Made by a program: the position numbers and the translations under genes. Under the pieces are notes generated by a model. The model was given only the letters and a program-made list of their open reading frames with translations. It was not told the origin of the DNA and searched no databases. DNA of 64,000 nucleotides from Mesorhizobium onobrychidis (lineage in GTDB: Bacteria > Pseudomonadota > Alphaproteobacteria > Rhizobiales > Rhizobiaceae), in contig NZ_CP062229.1 in assembly GCF_024707545.1 (NCBI RefSeq), forward strand, positions 6,181,501 to 6,245,500, given 5' to 3'. Of the stretch, positions 1-8,569 are shown one piece after another; position 1 is the stretch's first letter; every line of letters starts with the position of its first letter.

Positions 1-779
1 CGGATCTCGCCGCACGCGCCGCCGACGTGCCGCTGGTCACGCTGCTCGGCGGGCGCGAGAGCGAGACGGCGGAGCTCTACAAGGTCGTCACCCATGGCAC
101 GGTCGATGGGATGGCCGCACTGGCCAAGCGCATCGTCAAGGACGGGTTCCACCGGCTGCAGGTCAAGGTCGGCGGCAACGTCCATGACGACATCGAGCGC
201 GTCACCGCGGTCGCCGCTTCGGTGCCGAAGGGCACGGTGATCTTCTGCGACGCAAATGCCGGCTGGACGTCCTATCAGGCGCGTCAGTTCAGTGACGCGA
301 CGCGCGCCATCGACTACACGTTCGAGCAGCCCTGCACCACGATCGACGAATGTATGTCGGTGCGCCGCTCTCTCGACAAGCCGATGGTGCTCGACGAATC
401 CGTCGCCTCGCTGGACGACATGCTCGACATCCACCGCAAGGGAGCGGCCGACGGGCTGACGCTGAAAATCTCGCGGCTCGGCGGCGTGACCAAGACGCGC
501 CAGATCCGCGACCTTGCCGTCGATTTGGGCTTCATGATCACCGTCGAGGACACTGGCGGCGCCGAGATCGACACATCAGCAATGGCGCATCTGTCGCTGT
601 CGACGCCGGAGGAGCGCCGGCTGCACGCCATCGCCTTCCACGAATGGGTGACGGTGCGCACCGCATCGAACAAGCCGCCGGTCTCGGGAAGCCGCATGGG
701 CATTCCGGACGGGCCGGGCCTCGGCATCGACGTCGTTCCCGACCTGCTTGGCGCGCCCTTCTTCGAGGCCGGCATCTGA
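1..779 (+). CDS. Mandelate racemase/muconate lactonizing enzyme family protein (5' end outside window)
   Basis: The reading frame is open from the window edge, so the N-terminal capping domain is missing; about 258 C-terminal residues are visible. They show the enolase-superfamily barrel: VKVGG on the second strand, FCDANAGW with the first metal-binding Asp, FEQPC with the metal-binding Glu, VLDESV with the third acidic ligand, LKISRLGG with a second lysine, and TVEDTGGAEI near the end. These residues enolise a carboxylate substrate with Mg2+. The lysine pair suits the muconate-lactonizing-like subgroup, which includes amino-acid epimerases and hydroxyproline dehydratases. The substrate is not determinable here. 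It may act with the sugar-acid or polyol genes that follow. Confidence 0.85.
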   Translation, partial: DLAARAADVPLVTLLGGRESETAELYKVVTHGTVDGMAALAKRIVKDGFHRLQVKVGGNVHDDIERVTAVAASVPKGTVIFCDANAGWTSYQARQFSDATRAIDYTFEQPCTTIDECMSVRRSLDKPMVLDESVASLDDMLDIHRKGAADGLTLKISRLGGVTKTRQIRDLAVDLGFMITVEDTGGAEIDTSAMAHLSLSTPEERRLHAIAFHEWVTVRTASNKPPVSGSRMGIPDGPGLGIDVVPDLLGAPFFEAGI

Positions 780-780
780 G

Positions 781-849
781 ATGAAGATCTGCTGCATCAC
801 CGCAACGCCAATCAACCTCCGGCTCGAAGCATCGAACGGCTATTTCTGA
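781..849 (+). pseudogene. N-terminal stub of a second enolase-superfamily gene
   Basis: One base after the preceding stop codon an ATG opens a 22-codon frame reading MKICCITATPINLRLEAS and stopping at TGA. The pattern 'MKI..I.ATP..L.LEA' is how many mandelate racemase/muconate lactonizing enzymes begin, so this looks like the truncated start of a tandem paralogue. No continuation of the barrel was recognised downstream. It could instead be a chance short frame. Confidence 0.35.
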
Positions 850-1152
850 GCGGTTCCGGCGCCGTTTAGCTGTTGGCTGAAAATCACGCCGCGGAGCGAC
901 CTGCCATGTATGGTCGCTGCGGCTCCTGTTGGCTGCTCCAGACCACGCCAGTCTAGCTCTTCACCGCCCGAGATCACCTGCCGGTCCTCGCCGTCTTCGC
1001 TCCCCGCAGATTGCGATCAACCGTTCCCGCCGTGAGTGCGCAGACATATCCAAAATCGGAGTTCGCAATGGGTTGAAATATTTTTCAATTAGAAATAGGA
1101 ATGTTCAAAATGACTTCGACGCCGCCGCGCGGCAAGAGCTGGAGGAAGCGAC
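850..1152. other. Intergenic region upstream of the SAF-domain oxidoreductase
   Basis: No gene is supported here. It contains an imperfect hairpin (888-923: arms GCCGC..AGCGACC and GGTCGCTGCGGC, with a 2-nt bulge) that could end transcription of the upstream gene, although no T-run follows. An AT-rich stretch lies near 1070-1100, and a strong ribosome binding site, GGAGGA, at 1141-1146 sets the next start. Confidence 0.5.
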
Positions 1153-2475
1153 ATGGCCCATCCGCAATTTGCAGCGGAACTTTTGCAGCGCGCTGAAAAG
1201 CAGGGACCGATCACCATCGGGCTTGCCGGCGCCGGGCAGATGGGCACCGACATCGTCGTCCAGGTGGCGTTGATGCCGGGCATGCGGATCGGCGCCATTT
1301 CCGAGGTCAGGCCGCAGGCGGCGATCGACGCAGCGCTTCTCGCCGGCCACGACCGCTCGGATATCGTGCAGGCCGGCACTGCAGCGGCGATCGACCGCGT
1401 CATCGAGGCCGGCAAGATCGCGGTGACCGAAGACCTGCATGCGCTGGCGTCCGCCGGCCGCATCGACGTCATCATCGACGCAACAGGCAATCCCAACATC
1501 GGCACGCTGTTCGCGCTCGAAGTGATGAAGAACGGCAAGCACATTGTCATGCTGAATGTCGAGGCCGACATCACGATCGGGCGCTTTCTCAAGGAAGAGG
1601 CGCGCAAGGCCGGCGTCGTCTATACGGGTGCCGCCGGCGACGAGCCGGCCTGCACGCTGGAGATCATCGGTTTTGCCAAGAGCCTCGGCTTCAACATCAT
1701 CGCCGCCGGCAAGGGCAAGAACAATCCGCTGAAGATCGACGCCCTGCCCGCCGACTACGAGAAGGAGGCGGCCGAGCGCAACATGAATGCGCGCATGCTG
1801 GTCGAATTCGTCGACGGCTCGAAGACGGCGATCGAGATGGTGGCGATCGCCAACGCCACCGGCCTGGTGCCCGACGTGCCGGGCATGCACGGCCCGACCG
1901 CGACGCTGGAGGAACTCGCCAGCGTGCTTTGCCCGCAGGAGGATGGCGGCGTGCTGCATCGCAAGGGCGTGGTAGACTATTCGATCGGCAAGGGCGTGGC
2001 GCCCGGCGTGTTCTGCATCATCGAGACGCGGCATCCGCGCGTGCTGGAGCGCATGATCGACCTCAAGGTCGGCAAGGGTCCGTATTTCACGATCTTCCGC
2101 CCCTACCACCTGACCAGCCTGGAAGTGCCGCTGTCGGCGGCGCGCGCCGTGGTCTACAAGCGCGCCGACATGGAGCCGCTCGATCATCCGGTCGCCGAGG
2201 CGGTGGCGGTTGCCAAGAGCGACCTTGCCCTTGGCCAGTCGCTCGGCATGATCGGCGAGAACGATTATCGCGGCTTCGCCATGACCTGGGTGGACGCGCG
2301 CGCCCGTGGCGCCCTGCCGCTCGGCCTCGCCGAACGCGCCAAGGTGGTCAAACCGGTCAAGACAGGCGATTTCCTCACCTATGAAAATTGTGTACCCGAC
2401 GATTCGATGGTGATAACCCAGATCCGCCGTCGTCTCGACCAGTCGGACGGACGGTTCGTTACGAACGCCGCCTAA
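1153..2475 (+). CDS. NAD(P)-dependent homoserine-dehydrogenase-like oxidoreductase with C-terminal SAF domain
   Basis: A 440-residue protein with a Rossmann nucleotide-binding start (GLAGAGQMG at about residues 20-28), a central region resembling homoserine dehydrogenase, and a C-terminal SAF-like segment (about 375-430, LPLGLAERAKVVKPVKTGD). This matches the COG4091 type, often mis-annotated as a FlgA-like flagellar protein because of the SAF domain. A redox step on a sugar acid or branched polyol is likely but the substrate is unknown. The start is fixed by GGAGGA six bases upstream. It ends 20 bp before the FGGY kinase and is probably co-transcribed with it. Confidence 0.8.
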   Translation: MAHPQFAAELLQRAEKQGPITIGLAGAGQMGTDIVVQVALMPGMRIGAISEVRPQAAIDAALLAGHDRSDIVQAGTAAAIDRVIEAGKIAVTEDLHALASAGRIDVIIDATGNPNIGTLFALEVMKNGKHIVMLNVEADITIGRFLKEEARKAGVVYTGAAGDEPACTLEIIGFAKSLGFNIIAAGKGKNNPLKIDALPADYEKEAAERNMNARMLVEFVDGSKTAIEMVAIANATGLVPDVPGMHGPTATLEELASVLCPQEDGGVLHRKGVVDYSIGKGVAPGVFCIIETRHPRVLERMIDLKVGKGPYFTIFRPYHLTSLEVPLSAARAVVYKRADMEPLDHPVAEAVAVAKSDLALGQSLGMIGENDYRGFAMTWVDARARGALPLGLAERAKVVKPVKTGDFLTYENCVPDDSMVITQIRRRLDQSDGRFVTNAA

Positions 2476-2495
2476 ATCCGCTGGATTTCCGCCTG

Positions 2496-3989
2496 ATGGA
2501 CGATGTCGTAATCGGGATCGACGCTTCGACCACGGCCGTGAAAGCGATTGCCTTCACGCGCGACGGCAAGGAGCTGTTCCAGGCGCGCGAAGCCTATCCG
2601 CTTTCAAATCCCAAGCCCGGCCATTTCGAGCAGGATGCCGAACATTGGTGGACCGCGCTGCTCGGCGCCTTGAAGCAGGTCACTGAGGCGGTTGGCGCTG
2701 CGCGGGTGGCGGCGATCTCCATCGCCCACCAGCGCGAGACCTTTACGCTGATTGATCATGCCGGCAAGCCGCTTATTCCCGCGATCCTGTGGCTGGACGA
2801 GCGCGCCCGTCCGCAAGTCATCAGGCTTTCAGCTGAACTCGGCCGCGAGGCGATCCGCGACTGGAGCGGCAAGCCGCCGGACCCGACGCCCGCGCTCTAT
2901 GCGATCGCCTGGCTTGCCGAACACCAGCCGCAAGCGCTCGACGACGCAGCCGCTCTCGTCGACGTGCACGGCTTCTTCGTCCACCGGCTGACCGGAAGTC
3001 TGGTCACCAGCACGGCAAGTGCGGATCCGCTCGGGCTGCTCGACATCAAGAATGGCACTTGGCACCCTGAGCTCGTCGAGGCCGCAGGACTGCGGCCGGA
3101 CCAGTTGCCGCAAATGGTCGCGCCCGGCGCGATCTGCGGTAGGCTTAGTGAAAGCGTGGCCAGGCTGACCGGCCTGAAGGCCGGCACGCCTGTTGTCGCC
3201 GGCGCCGGCGACGGCCAGGCGATGGGACTCGGCATGGGCGTCTATGGCGAAGGCAAAAGCTATCTTTCGCTCGGTTCGGGCGTCGTCAGCGGCTGTTATT
3301 CCCATGGGATGGCGACGTCGGACGCGTTTCGAACGCTGGTCTCGCCCACCGGCTCGGGGTTCATGCTGGAGACCGTGCTGCGCTCCGGCATGCAACTGGT
3401 CGACTGGATCGTTCGCACCACCGGCTCGCCGTCGGCCGCAGCGCTGGAGAAGGCGGCGGTGGATGTCGCTGCCGGCAGCGAGGGCCTGCTCGTCATGCCG
3501 TATTGGGCGGGCGTCATGAGCCCCTATTGGGACGGCGCGGCGCGCGGCGCCATTGTCGGCCTGTCGTTGGACCATGAGCCGAAGCACCTTTTTCGAGCGG
3601 TTCTGGAAGGCATCGCCTTCGAGCAGGCGATCGCCAGCGAGGCAATGGAAACTCAAGCCGGCGGCAAACCGGCGGCGATGATCGCCGCCGGCGGCGGCTC
3701 CAATTCGGCGCTGCTGATGCGGATCATGGCAAGCGTGCTCGAGCGGCCGCTCTCCGTCTCGCCAGTCAACGAAGCCGCAGCACTCGGCGCCGCCATGCTG
3801 GCGGCCTCCGCCATCGGATGGTTTGCCTCGCCCGAGATTGCGGCCGAGGCGATGACCGCGCCGCCCACCAGGCACGTCGAGCCGGTCGACGGGCTGGTCT
3901 CCCATTACCGCGCGCGCAAGGCGATCTACCGCGACCTCTATCAGGCTACGCGCGACATCCATGTTCGGCTCGGCAACGCAATAACGTGA
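2496..3989 (+). CDS. FGGY-family carbohydrate kinase (xylulokinase-like)
   Basis: A 497-residue sugar kinase with both actin-like domains: N-terminal GIDASTTAVKAIAF (phosphate loop), HQRETFTLID and ILWLDERA (substrate region), the central GAGDGQAMGLGMG, and the C-terminal signature AAGGGSNSALLMRIMASVL. Family members phosphorylate pentuloses, polyols or related sugars with ATP in the cytoplasm. I place the start at ATG 2496 because the family N-terminus begins there; an upstream in-frame start would overlap the previous gene by about 90 bp. Pairing with the SAF-domain oxidoreductase suggests oxidation followed by phosphorylation of a sugar or sugar acid. The exact substrate is not predictable. 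Confidence 0.88.
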   Translation: MDDVVIGIDASTTAVKAIAFTRDGKELFQAREAYPLSNPKPGHFEQDAEHWWTALLGALKQVTEAVGAARVAAISIAHQRETFTLIDHAGKPLIPAILWLDERARPQVIRLSAELGREAIRDWSGKPPDPTPALYAIAWLAEHQPQALDDAAALVDVHGFFVHRLTGSLVTSTASADPLGLLDIKNGTWHPELVEAAGLRPDQLPQMVAPGAICGRLSESVARLTGLKAGTPVVAGAGDGQAMGLGMGVYGEGKSYLSLGSGVVSGCYSHGMATSDAFRTLVSPTGSGFMLETVLRSGMQLVDWIVRTTGSPSAAALEKAAVDVAAGSEGLLVMPYWAGVMSPYWDGAARGAIVGLSLDHEPKHLFRAVLEGIAFEQAIASEAMETQAGGKPAAMIAAGGGSNSALLMRIMASVLERPLSVSPVNEAAALGAAMLAASAIGWFASPEIAAEAMTAPPTRHVEPVDGLVSHYRARKAIYRDLYQATRDIHVRLGNAIT

Positions 3990-4121
3990 ATTCGACGAGC
4001 GGTCGCCAATCCTAAACCTTCTTCGGCAGGCCACGCTCACGGCCGAACTTGTTCCGACCCGATGCGGACGTCCTTGTCCGATAACGGATGGCTCGTTCCG
4101 AGCGCTTTGTGGCCGTTCCTC

Positions 4122-4793
4122 TCAAGCCGAATCGTCGATGCAGTAAGCGGCGAGGAAGATACGGACCGCTTCTTTGGCATGGGCCTGCAATGCGTCCGCC
4201 TGCAGAATTGCGTCGCTGCCCAGCAGCATTGCGTCGTTGACCGGCGCACCCATGACAAGCCAGTTGAAAAATGACGCGGCGGCATGCACGTCATCTGCCT
4301 TGATCTGGCCACGCTCCTGATAGCGGGCGAAAGCCTTTGCGAGCCGGCCGATCGACCGGCCAGGCCCACGCTCATGCAGCACCCTGCCCAGTTCGGGGAA
4401 GCGTTCCGCCTCACCGATCACCAGCCGCCGCAAATGCATCAACCGCGGTGTCATGACAATGGTCAACTGCCGGTCGGCGAAATCGAGAAGAAAATGTTCG
4501 ATCGGCAGATCGTCTTCGGGATCGGCGACCTGCTCCTGCAATTCGTCGCCGGTCTCCCCCGTCATTCCTTGCACGATTTCGAGGAACAGCGCCTCCTTGC
4601 TTTGGAAATGCGCGTAAACGGTCTGCTTCGACACTTTGGCGGTGGCAGCGATCTTGTCCATGTTCGTGCCGAGAAAGCCATGCTTAAGGAACAGATCGGC
4701 TGCTGCCGAGATGATCGATCTCCGCGTGCGCTCGACGCGCGTCTTCGCACCATTGAGCATCGCCGCCTCTCGCCCCTCCAGGATCAAGTCCAT
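4122..4793 (-). CDS. TetR/AcrR-family transcriptional regulator
   Basis: A 223-residue repressor with an N-terminal helix-turn-helix (RRSIISAAADLFLKHGF, then TNMDKIAATAKVSKQTVY) and a ligand-binding C-terminal domain. It is transcribed away from the GFA-like gene at 4866, and the gap holds a palindrome (4836-4851) likely to be its operator, so it probably controls itself and that neighbour. A second possible start is the ATG at 4760, giving MLNGAKTRVERTRR. The ligand is unknown. Confidence 0.85.
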   Translation of the reverse strand: MDLILEGREAAMLNGAKTRVERTRRSIISAAADLFLKHGFLGTNMDKIAATAKVSKQTVYAHFQSKEALFLEIVQGMTGETGDELQEQVADPEDDLPIEHFLLDFADRQLTIVMTPRLMHLRRLVIGEAERFPELGRVLHERGPGRSIGRLAKAFARYQERGQIKADDVHAAASFFNWLVMGAPVNDAMLLGSDAILQADALQAHAKEAVRIFLAAYCIDDSA

Positions 4794-4821
4794 GTCCTAA
4801 CCGCACTATAGGCCGGACGCA

Positions 4822-4853
4822 TTGACAAATCAAACTAGACGGTCCAGTCTAAT
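4822..4853 (+). promoter_or_regulatory. Divergent promoter with TetR-type operator
   Basis: A -35-like TTGACA (4822-4827) is followed by the inverted repeat TAGAC-ggtcca-GTCTA (4836-4851) in the short gap between the TetR gene and the GFA-like gene. The size and placement fit a TetR-family operator blocking both promoters. The -10 element is not clear. Confidence 0.5.
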
Positions 4854-4865
4854 AAGGGTGTTCGG

Positions 4866-5372
4866 GTGGACATGATGATCGTGAACGGATTTCAGGGAAA
4901 AAGCTGGACTGCGACCTGCGTATGCGGACGTGTCCTCTTGGAAGCCGGCGGCAAGCCTATCGTCAGCGCCGCCTGCTATTGCGCAAGTTGTCAGAGCGCA
5001 GGCCGGCAACTGGAGGCGCTTCCGGGTGCACCACCGCTCTTGGAAGCCGATGGCGGGACAAGCGTCGTCCTTTTCCGCAGGGACCGGGTACGCTGCGTAC
5101 GCGGCCACGATCTCTTGGCCGAGCATCGACTTGAGCCCTCCTCCAAGACGAGGCGCGTCGTGGCGACGTGGTGCAACTCCGCCATGTTCCTCGACTTCAC
5201 GAAAGGCCACTGGTTGACCCTCTACAAGGAGCGCATTCCCGCAGACGATCGACCACCGCTTGAAATGCGGGCGCATTCCGGCCGCTTCATGTGGAGGCTT
5301 CTCTCGTCCTGGGCGGCGATGGGATTTCGAACCCCTGAAATCGACTACGTGAGTGGAAAGATCGATGGCTGA
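4866..5372 (+). CDS. GFA/CENP-V-like zinc-binding protein
   Basis: A 168-residue protein with the cysteine layout of the glutathione-dependent formaldehyde-activating (GFA) fold: CVCG near residue 18, CYCASC near 39-44, and a later RVVATWCNSAMFLD that supplies another cysteine. GFA-like proteins bind zinc and often act on, or bind, small thiol adducts, but most are uncharacterised; this one may belong to a divergent DUF6151-like branch. The start could be GTG 4866 or ATG 4872. It overlaps the next small gene by 8 bp, so the two are probably translated together, and it is likely controlled by the divergent TetR regulator. Confidence 0.65.
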   Translation: MDMMIVNGFQGKSWTATCVCGRVLLEAGGKPIVSAACYCASCQSAGRQLEALPGAPPLLEADGGTSVVLFRRDRVRCVRGHDLLAEHRLEPSSKTRRVVATWCNSAMFLDFTKGHWLTLYKERIPADDRPPLEMRAHSGRFMWRLLSSWAAMGFRTPEIDYVSGKIDG

Positions 5373-5658
5373 AAAGATTGAAGTTGAGAACGTGGCATCG
5401 CCTGGCCGGGTCGTGCGCGTCGACAAAGCCAAGTACGAGGCCATGAAGGGGGCGTTGCTGGCGGTCTTGCCTCCCGCCGCCCCCGGTCTGACTGTTGCGG
5501 AGGCCAAACAAAAGTTGCTGCCCTTGTTGCCGCAGGACCTCTTTCCGGGCGGCGCGAAGGCTGGCTGGTGGCTCAAGGCCGCTCAGCTTGATCTCGAGGC
5601 GAAAGGCAGGATCGAGCGGGAAGCAACCAAGCCGCTTCGCCTGCATCGAAAGCAATAG
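5365..5658 (+). CDS. Small conserved hypothetical protein
   Basis: A 97-residue soluble protein starting MAEKIEVENVASPGRVVRVD. It has a central stretch rich in Leu and Pro and a basic C-terminus. It looks like a small winged-helix-type conserved protein (possibly the DUF6958 group), seen here with no catalytic motif. The ATG lies inside the last codons of the GFA-like gene, indicating translational coupling. Function unknown. Confidence 0.6.
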   Translation: MAEKIEVENVASPGRVVRVDKAKYEAMKGALLAVLPPAAPGLTVAEAKQKLLPLLPQDLFPGGAKAGWWLKAAQLDLEAKGRIEREATKPLRLHRKQ

Positions 5659-6027
5659 CGTATACATTGTCCTGATCGTCTCCAGCAGGACCGGCAGCGG
5701 CCGCTTGCTCCCTCACGGCGAGAGTTGTCCAGACAATGCTCGTCCTCACGAGACACTCATGGTCGTCCATCGCGGTGGCAAATTCCTGGTCGCCGGCTAT
5801 TAGCCGGTACGGGGACTGGAACGTCCAGACGTCCGATGGCGACGTGGAAACAACGTGGGCAGTTGCGACATCAACTATCTCACCGGCAAAGGCATCGCCT
5901 CGCAAGACTGGATGACGGCAGACCGATCGAAGGAGAATTCTAGCCAGTGGCTCTCGCGGACTGGTCGTATGACAGCCGCCCCAAGCCCTGTGAATTTTGA
6001 GGTGCCTCTGTCCTAGGCGCGCAAAAC
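5659..6027. other. Intergenic region with possible gene decay
   Basis: No intact gene is supported. Short pieces with protein-like composition occur in different frames: MVVHRGGKFLVAGY from 5761 ending in a stop, then GDWNVQTSDGDVETTWA in another frame near 5811. This could be a frameshifted small gene, but no family was recognised. The far end is the 3' flank of the convergent SorC gene. Confidence 0.3.
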
Positions 6028-6990
6028 TTAGCGGTTGAGCAGGCCCTTGGCCGCATCCTCGTCGGTGATCAGAACCGATATCTTGGTGTTGGCGAGCGCC
6101 GCCCGCATGATGGCAATTTTTTCCTGCCCCCCCGAGACCAGGATGATGGCCGGGATGTCCGACAGGTCCTGCAGCGGATAGGCGCAGACCCGGCGGTTGA
6201 CCTCATGGTCGACGGGCCGGCCCTCGGCGTCGATAAAATGGCATAAAATATCGCCAACTGCGCCGGCCGCCTGAAGCTCTTCGAGTTCGCTGGGCTTGAT
6301 GAAGCCGTAATTGGCGATCGGACTGTCATTGGAAAACGATCCGACGCTGAGCACGGCGATGTTTGCCCGGCGCGCGCGGAAGACAACGTCCTGAACGCTG
6401 CGCTGACTCATGAAGGCTTCGCGCTGCTCCGGCCTGTCAGCATAGACCGGCACCGGCAGCAGAAAGCACTCGGCGCCGATCTTTTCGGCGAATTCCCAGG
6501 CGCTCTCGGTCGGGTTGAGCGGCTGGGCATGGGTGAGGCCGCCCAGCATGGAGACCACCGTCGTCCTGGCGATCGGCCGCCGCGGCAATTCATTGATGGC
6601 GAATTTCAGCGTTCGCCCCCAGCCCAGTGCGATGACATCGCCGGCATTCACATTGTCGGCCAGATAGGCGCCCGCGGCATGGCCGATCATCAGCGGCGCA
6701 TTGCTTCGGTCAGCCGCCGACGGCACCACAATGGCCTGGCTGAGCCCGAAAAGCTGCTTCAGAGCCTCTTCCAGCACCAAGCATTCGACGACACTGTCGC
6801 GGATGCGGAACTGGACGACGCCCTCCTCACGCGCGGCGGACAGGATGCGATGCACCTTGATGCGACCGATCCCGAGGATCTCCGAAATCCTCTCTTGCGT
6901 CAGCCCCTCGACATAATAGTGCCACGCGGCACGGGCCTTCAGCTCGGCATCCGGGAAGCGCGAGGCCTTGTCATTCTCCGTCATCGCCAT
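6028..6990 (-). CDS. SorC/DeoR-type sugar-binding transcriptional regulator
   Basis: A 320-residue regulator with an N-terminal helix-turn-helix (AAWHYYVEGLTQERISEILG, then IGRIKVHRILSAARE) and a C-terminal sugar-phosphate-binding domain (residues about 60-315, including DVIALGWGRTL and VVSMLGG). SorC-type proteins sense phosphorylated sugars and control the adjacent uptake operon. It is divergent from the ribose-type ABC operon beginning at 7425, and the 434-bp gap carries an inverted repeat that could be its operator. A second SorC protein in the window (53748) has the same architecture. Confidence 0.88.
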   Translation of the reverse strand: MAMTENDKASRFPDAELKARAAWHYYVEGLTQERISEILGIGRIKVHRILSAAREEGVVQFRIRDSVVECLVLEEALKQLFGLSQAIVVPSAADRSNAPLMIGHAAGAYLADNVNAGDVIALGWGRTLKFAINELPRRPIARTTVVSMLGGLTHAQPLNPTESAWEFAEKIGAECFLLPVPVYADRPEQREAFMSQRSVQDVVFRARRANIAVLSVGSFSNDSPIANYGFIKPSELEELQAAGAVGDILCHFIDAEGRPVDHEVNRRVCAYPLQDLSDIPAIILVSGGQEKIAIMRAALANTKISVLITDEDAAKGLLNR

Positions 6991-7294
6991 CTTTTTGCCC
7001 TCCCGCGGTCGTCCGAATCCTTAAATGCCATTCAAATGGCGTATCCGACCAAGCGCCACGAAATCGTACTGCGCGCCCAGGATTCAAGATTTAAGACATC
7101 GACAGGATACCGTCTACAACGCGAGATGAAAGCCAAAATGGTCAACATTTACTTTGTCTTGACCGTCCTGCCCTGCTCAAGCAGCCGAAACGAAGTCGCA
7201 GGGATGAGAGCGGACCTGAAACGCGGGATTGCATGCCCTTTCGTAAGGCAAGCCGGCTGGCGGCGCAAACCGGCGTGGAATGATGCGGCGGGCC

Positions 7295-7356
7295 TTGACA
7301 ATTTTCCGACGAACAGTTTAGCTGAACAAAATTGCATATCAAAGATAAATTGTTCA
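7295..7356 (+). promoter_or_regulatory. Putative promoter and SorC operator for the ABC operon
   Basis: In the otherwise gene-free gap 6991-7424, TTGACA (7295-7300) is followed 17 bp later by TTAGCT as a weak -10. Just downstream is a perfect inverted repeat TGAACAA (7323-7329)/TTGTTCA (7350-7356). It lies where a repressor would block the transporter promoter. A clear ribosome binding site, GGAGGA at 7413-7418, serves the permease start. Nothing else was recognised in the gap. Confidence 0.45.
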
Positions 7357-7424
7357 CAGGGAGGTGCCTGGTGAGCAAGAGTGAGCCGACGACGCATCGC
7401 CGGATCGCTGACGGAGGAGACAAA

Positions 7425-8435
7425 ATGGCTCTGAGCAACGGTGCAAGCGAGTTGAAGGCCGGCCCAGGTACACAGGCCGCGGCGAGTGCGAAGCTTTCGG
7501 CCCTGTTCGCCGGGACCATGGGACCGCTGATCGGCCTGATGCTGCTGTGCCTTGCCCTGTCGCTGACCACCGACACGTTCCTGACCGTCCGCAACGTCCT
7601 CAACGTGCTCGACCAGGTCACCGTGCTCGGCATCATGGCGATCGGCATGACGCTGGTCATCCTGATCGGCGGCATCGACCTGTCCGTCGGCTCCGTGCTG
7701 GCGCTCGCCGCGATGGTGATGGGGTTCGTCGCCCATCCCGACCATCTCAATCTCGGCATGCCCGCCGGCATCGTCACTGCGCTCGTCGTTGCTGGACTTT
7801 GCGGGCTGGTTTCAGGCCTGCTGGTGACCGTCACCAAGCTGCCGCCCTTCATCGCCACGCTGGCCATGATGTCGGTGGCGCGCGGTCTCGCCAACATGAT
7901 CACCGACGGCTCGCAGATCATCGGCTTTCCCGACTGGTTCACCAGCCTGTCGATTATCCGCCATTTCGGCTTCCTGTCGGTCACCGTCGGCTTGATGATC
8001 GTGCTGGCCATCATCTTCGCGATCTTCCTGAACTACCGCGCGACCGGCCGCAGCCTCTACGCGATCGGCGGCAGCGCCGAGGTCGCGCGGCTGTCCGGCA
8101 TACCGGTCAAGTCGCTGACCAACTGGGTCTATGCGATCTGCGGCGTGCTGGCCGGGCTTGCCGGCATCGTGCTTGCGGCACGGCTCGATTCCGTCCAGCC
8201 GAGCTCCGGCTTCGGCTACGAGCTGGACACGATCGCCGCGGTGGTGATCGGCGGCGCCAGCCTGTCGGGCGGCATCGGCTCGATCGGCGGCACCGCGATC
8301 GGCGTGCTGATCATCGGCGTGCTTCGCAACGGGCTGAACCTGCTCGGCGTGTCGCCCTTCATCCAGCAAGTGGTGATCGGCGTCGTGATCGCGCTGGCGG
8401 TGGCCACGGATACATGGCGGCGCAGAGCGCAATGA
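7425..8435 (+). CDS. Ribose-type sugar ABC transporter permease
   Basis: A 336-residue inner-membrane protein with about eight to ten hydrophobic segments and the RbsC/BPD_transp_2 hallmarks: GITLVILIGG-like GMTLVILIGGIDLSVGS, and the loop ATGRSLYAIGGSAEVARLSG. It forms the channel of a CUT2-type importer with the binding protein (8570) and ATPase (9559). The start at 7425 is chosen because GGAGGA lies seven bases upstream; longer in-frame extensions have no such site. The order permease, binding protein, ATPase is unusual compared with rbsACB but common in rhizobia. Confidence 0.9.
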   Translation: MALSNGASELKAGPGTQAAASAKLSALFAGTMGPLIGLMLLCLALSLTTDTFLTVRNVLNVLDQVTVLGIMAIGMTLVILIGGIDLSVGSVLALAAMVMGFVAHPDHLNLGMPAGIVTALVVAGLCGLVSGLLVTVTKLPPFIATLAMMSVARGLANMITDGSQIIGFPDWFTSLSIIRHFGFLSVTVGLMIVLAIIFAIFLNYRATGRSLYAIGGSAEVARLSGIPVKSLTNWVYAICGVLAGLAGIVLAARLDSVQPSSGFGYELDTIAAVVIGGASLSGGIGSIGGTAIGVLIIGVLRNGLNLLGVSPFIQQVVIGVVIALAVATDTWRRRAQ

Positions 8436-8569
8436 AGGGCGGCGCGCAATGAGATTCGCCTGGGAGGTCCGGGCGAAAACGGATCGGTGATCCGAAACTG
8501 GGAGTTGTTCGGCCAAGGGGGCGCCGTGATGCGCCGGCAGGACAGATTGAACATCAACGGAGGAAACAC

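Noticed and set aside
1105..2187. Long minus-strand frame opposite the SAF-domain oxidoreductase
   Set aside because: Arg/His/Asp-rich composition typical of antisense frames; no ribosome binding site or recognisable domain.
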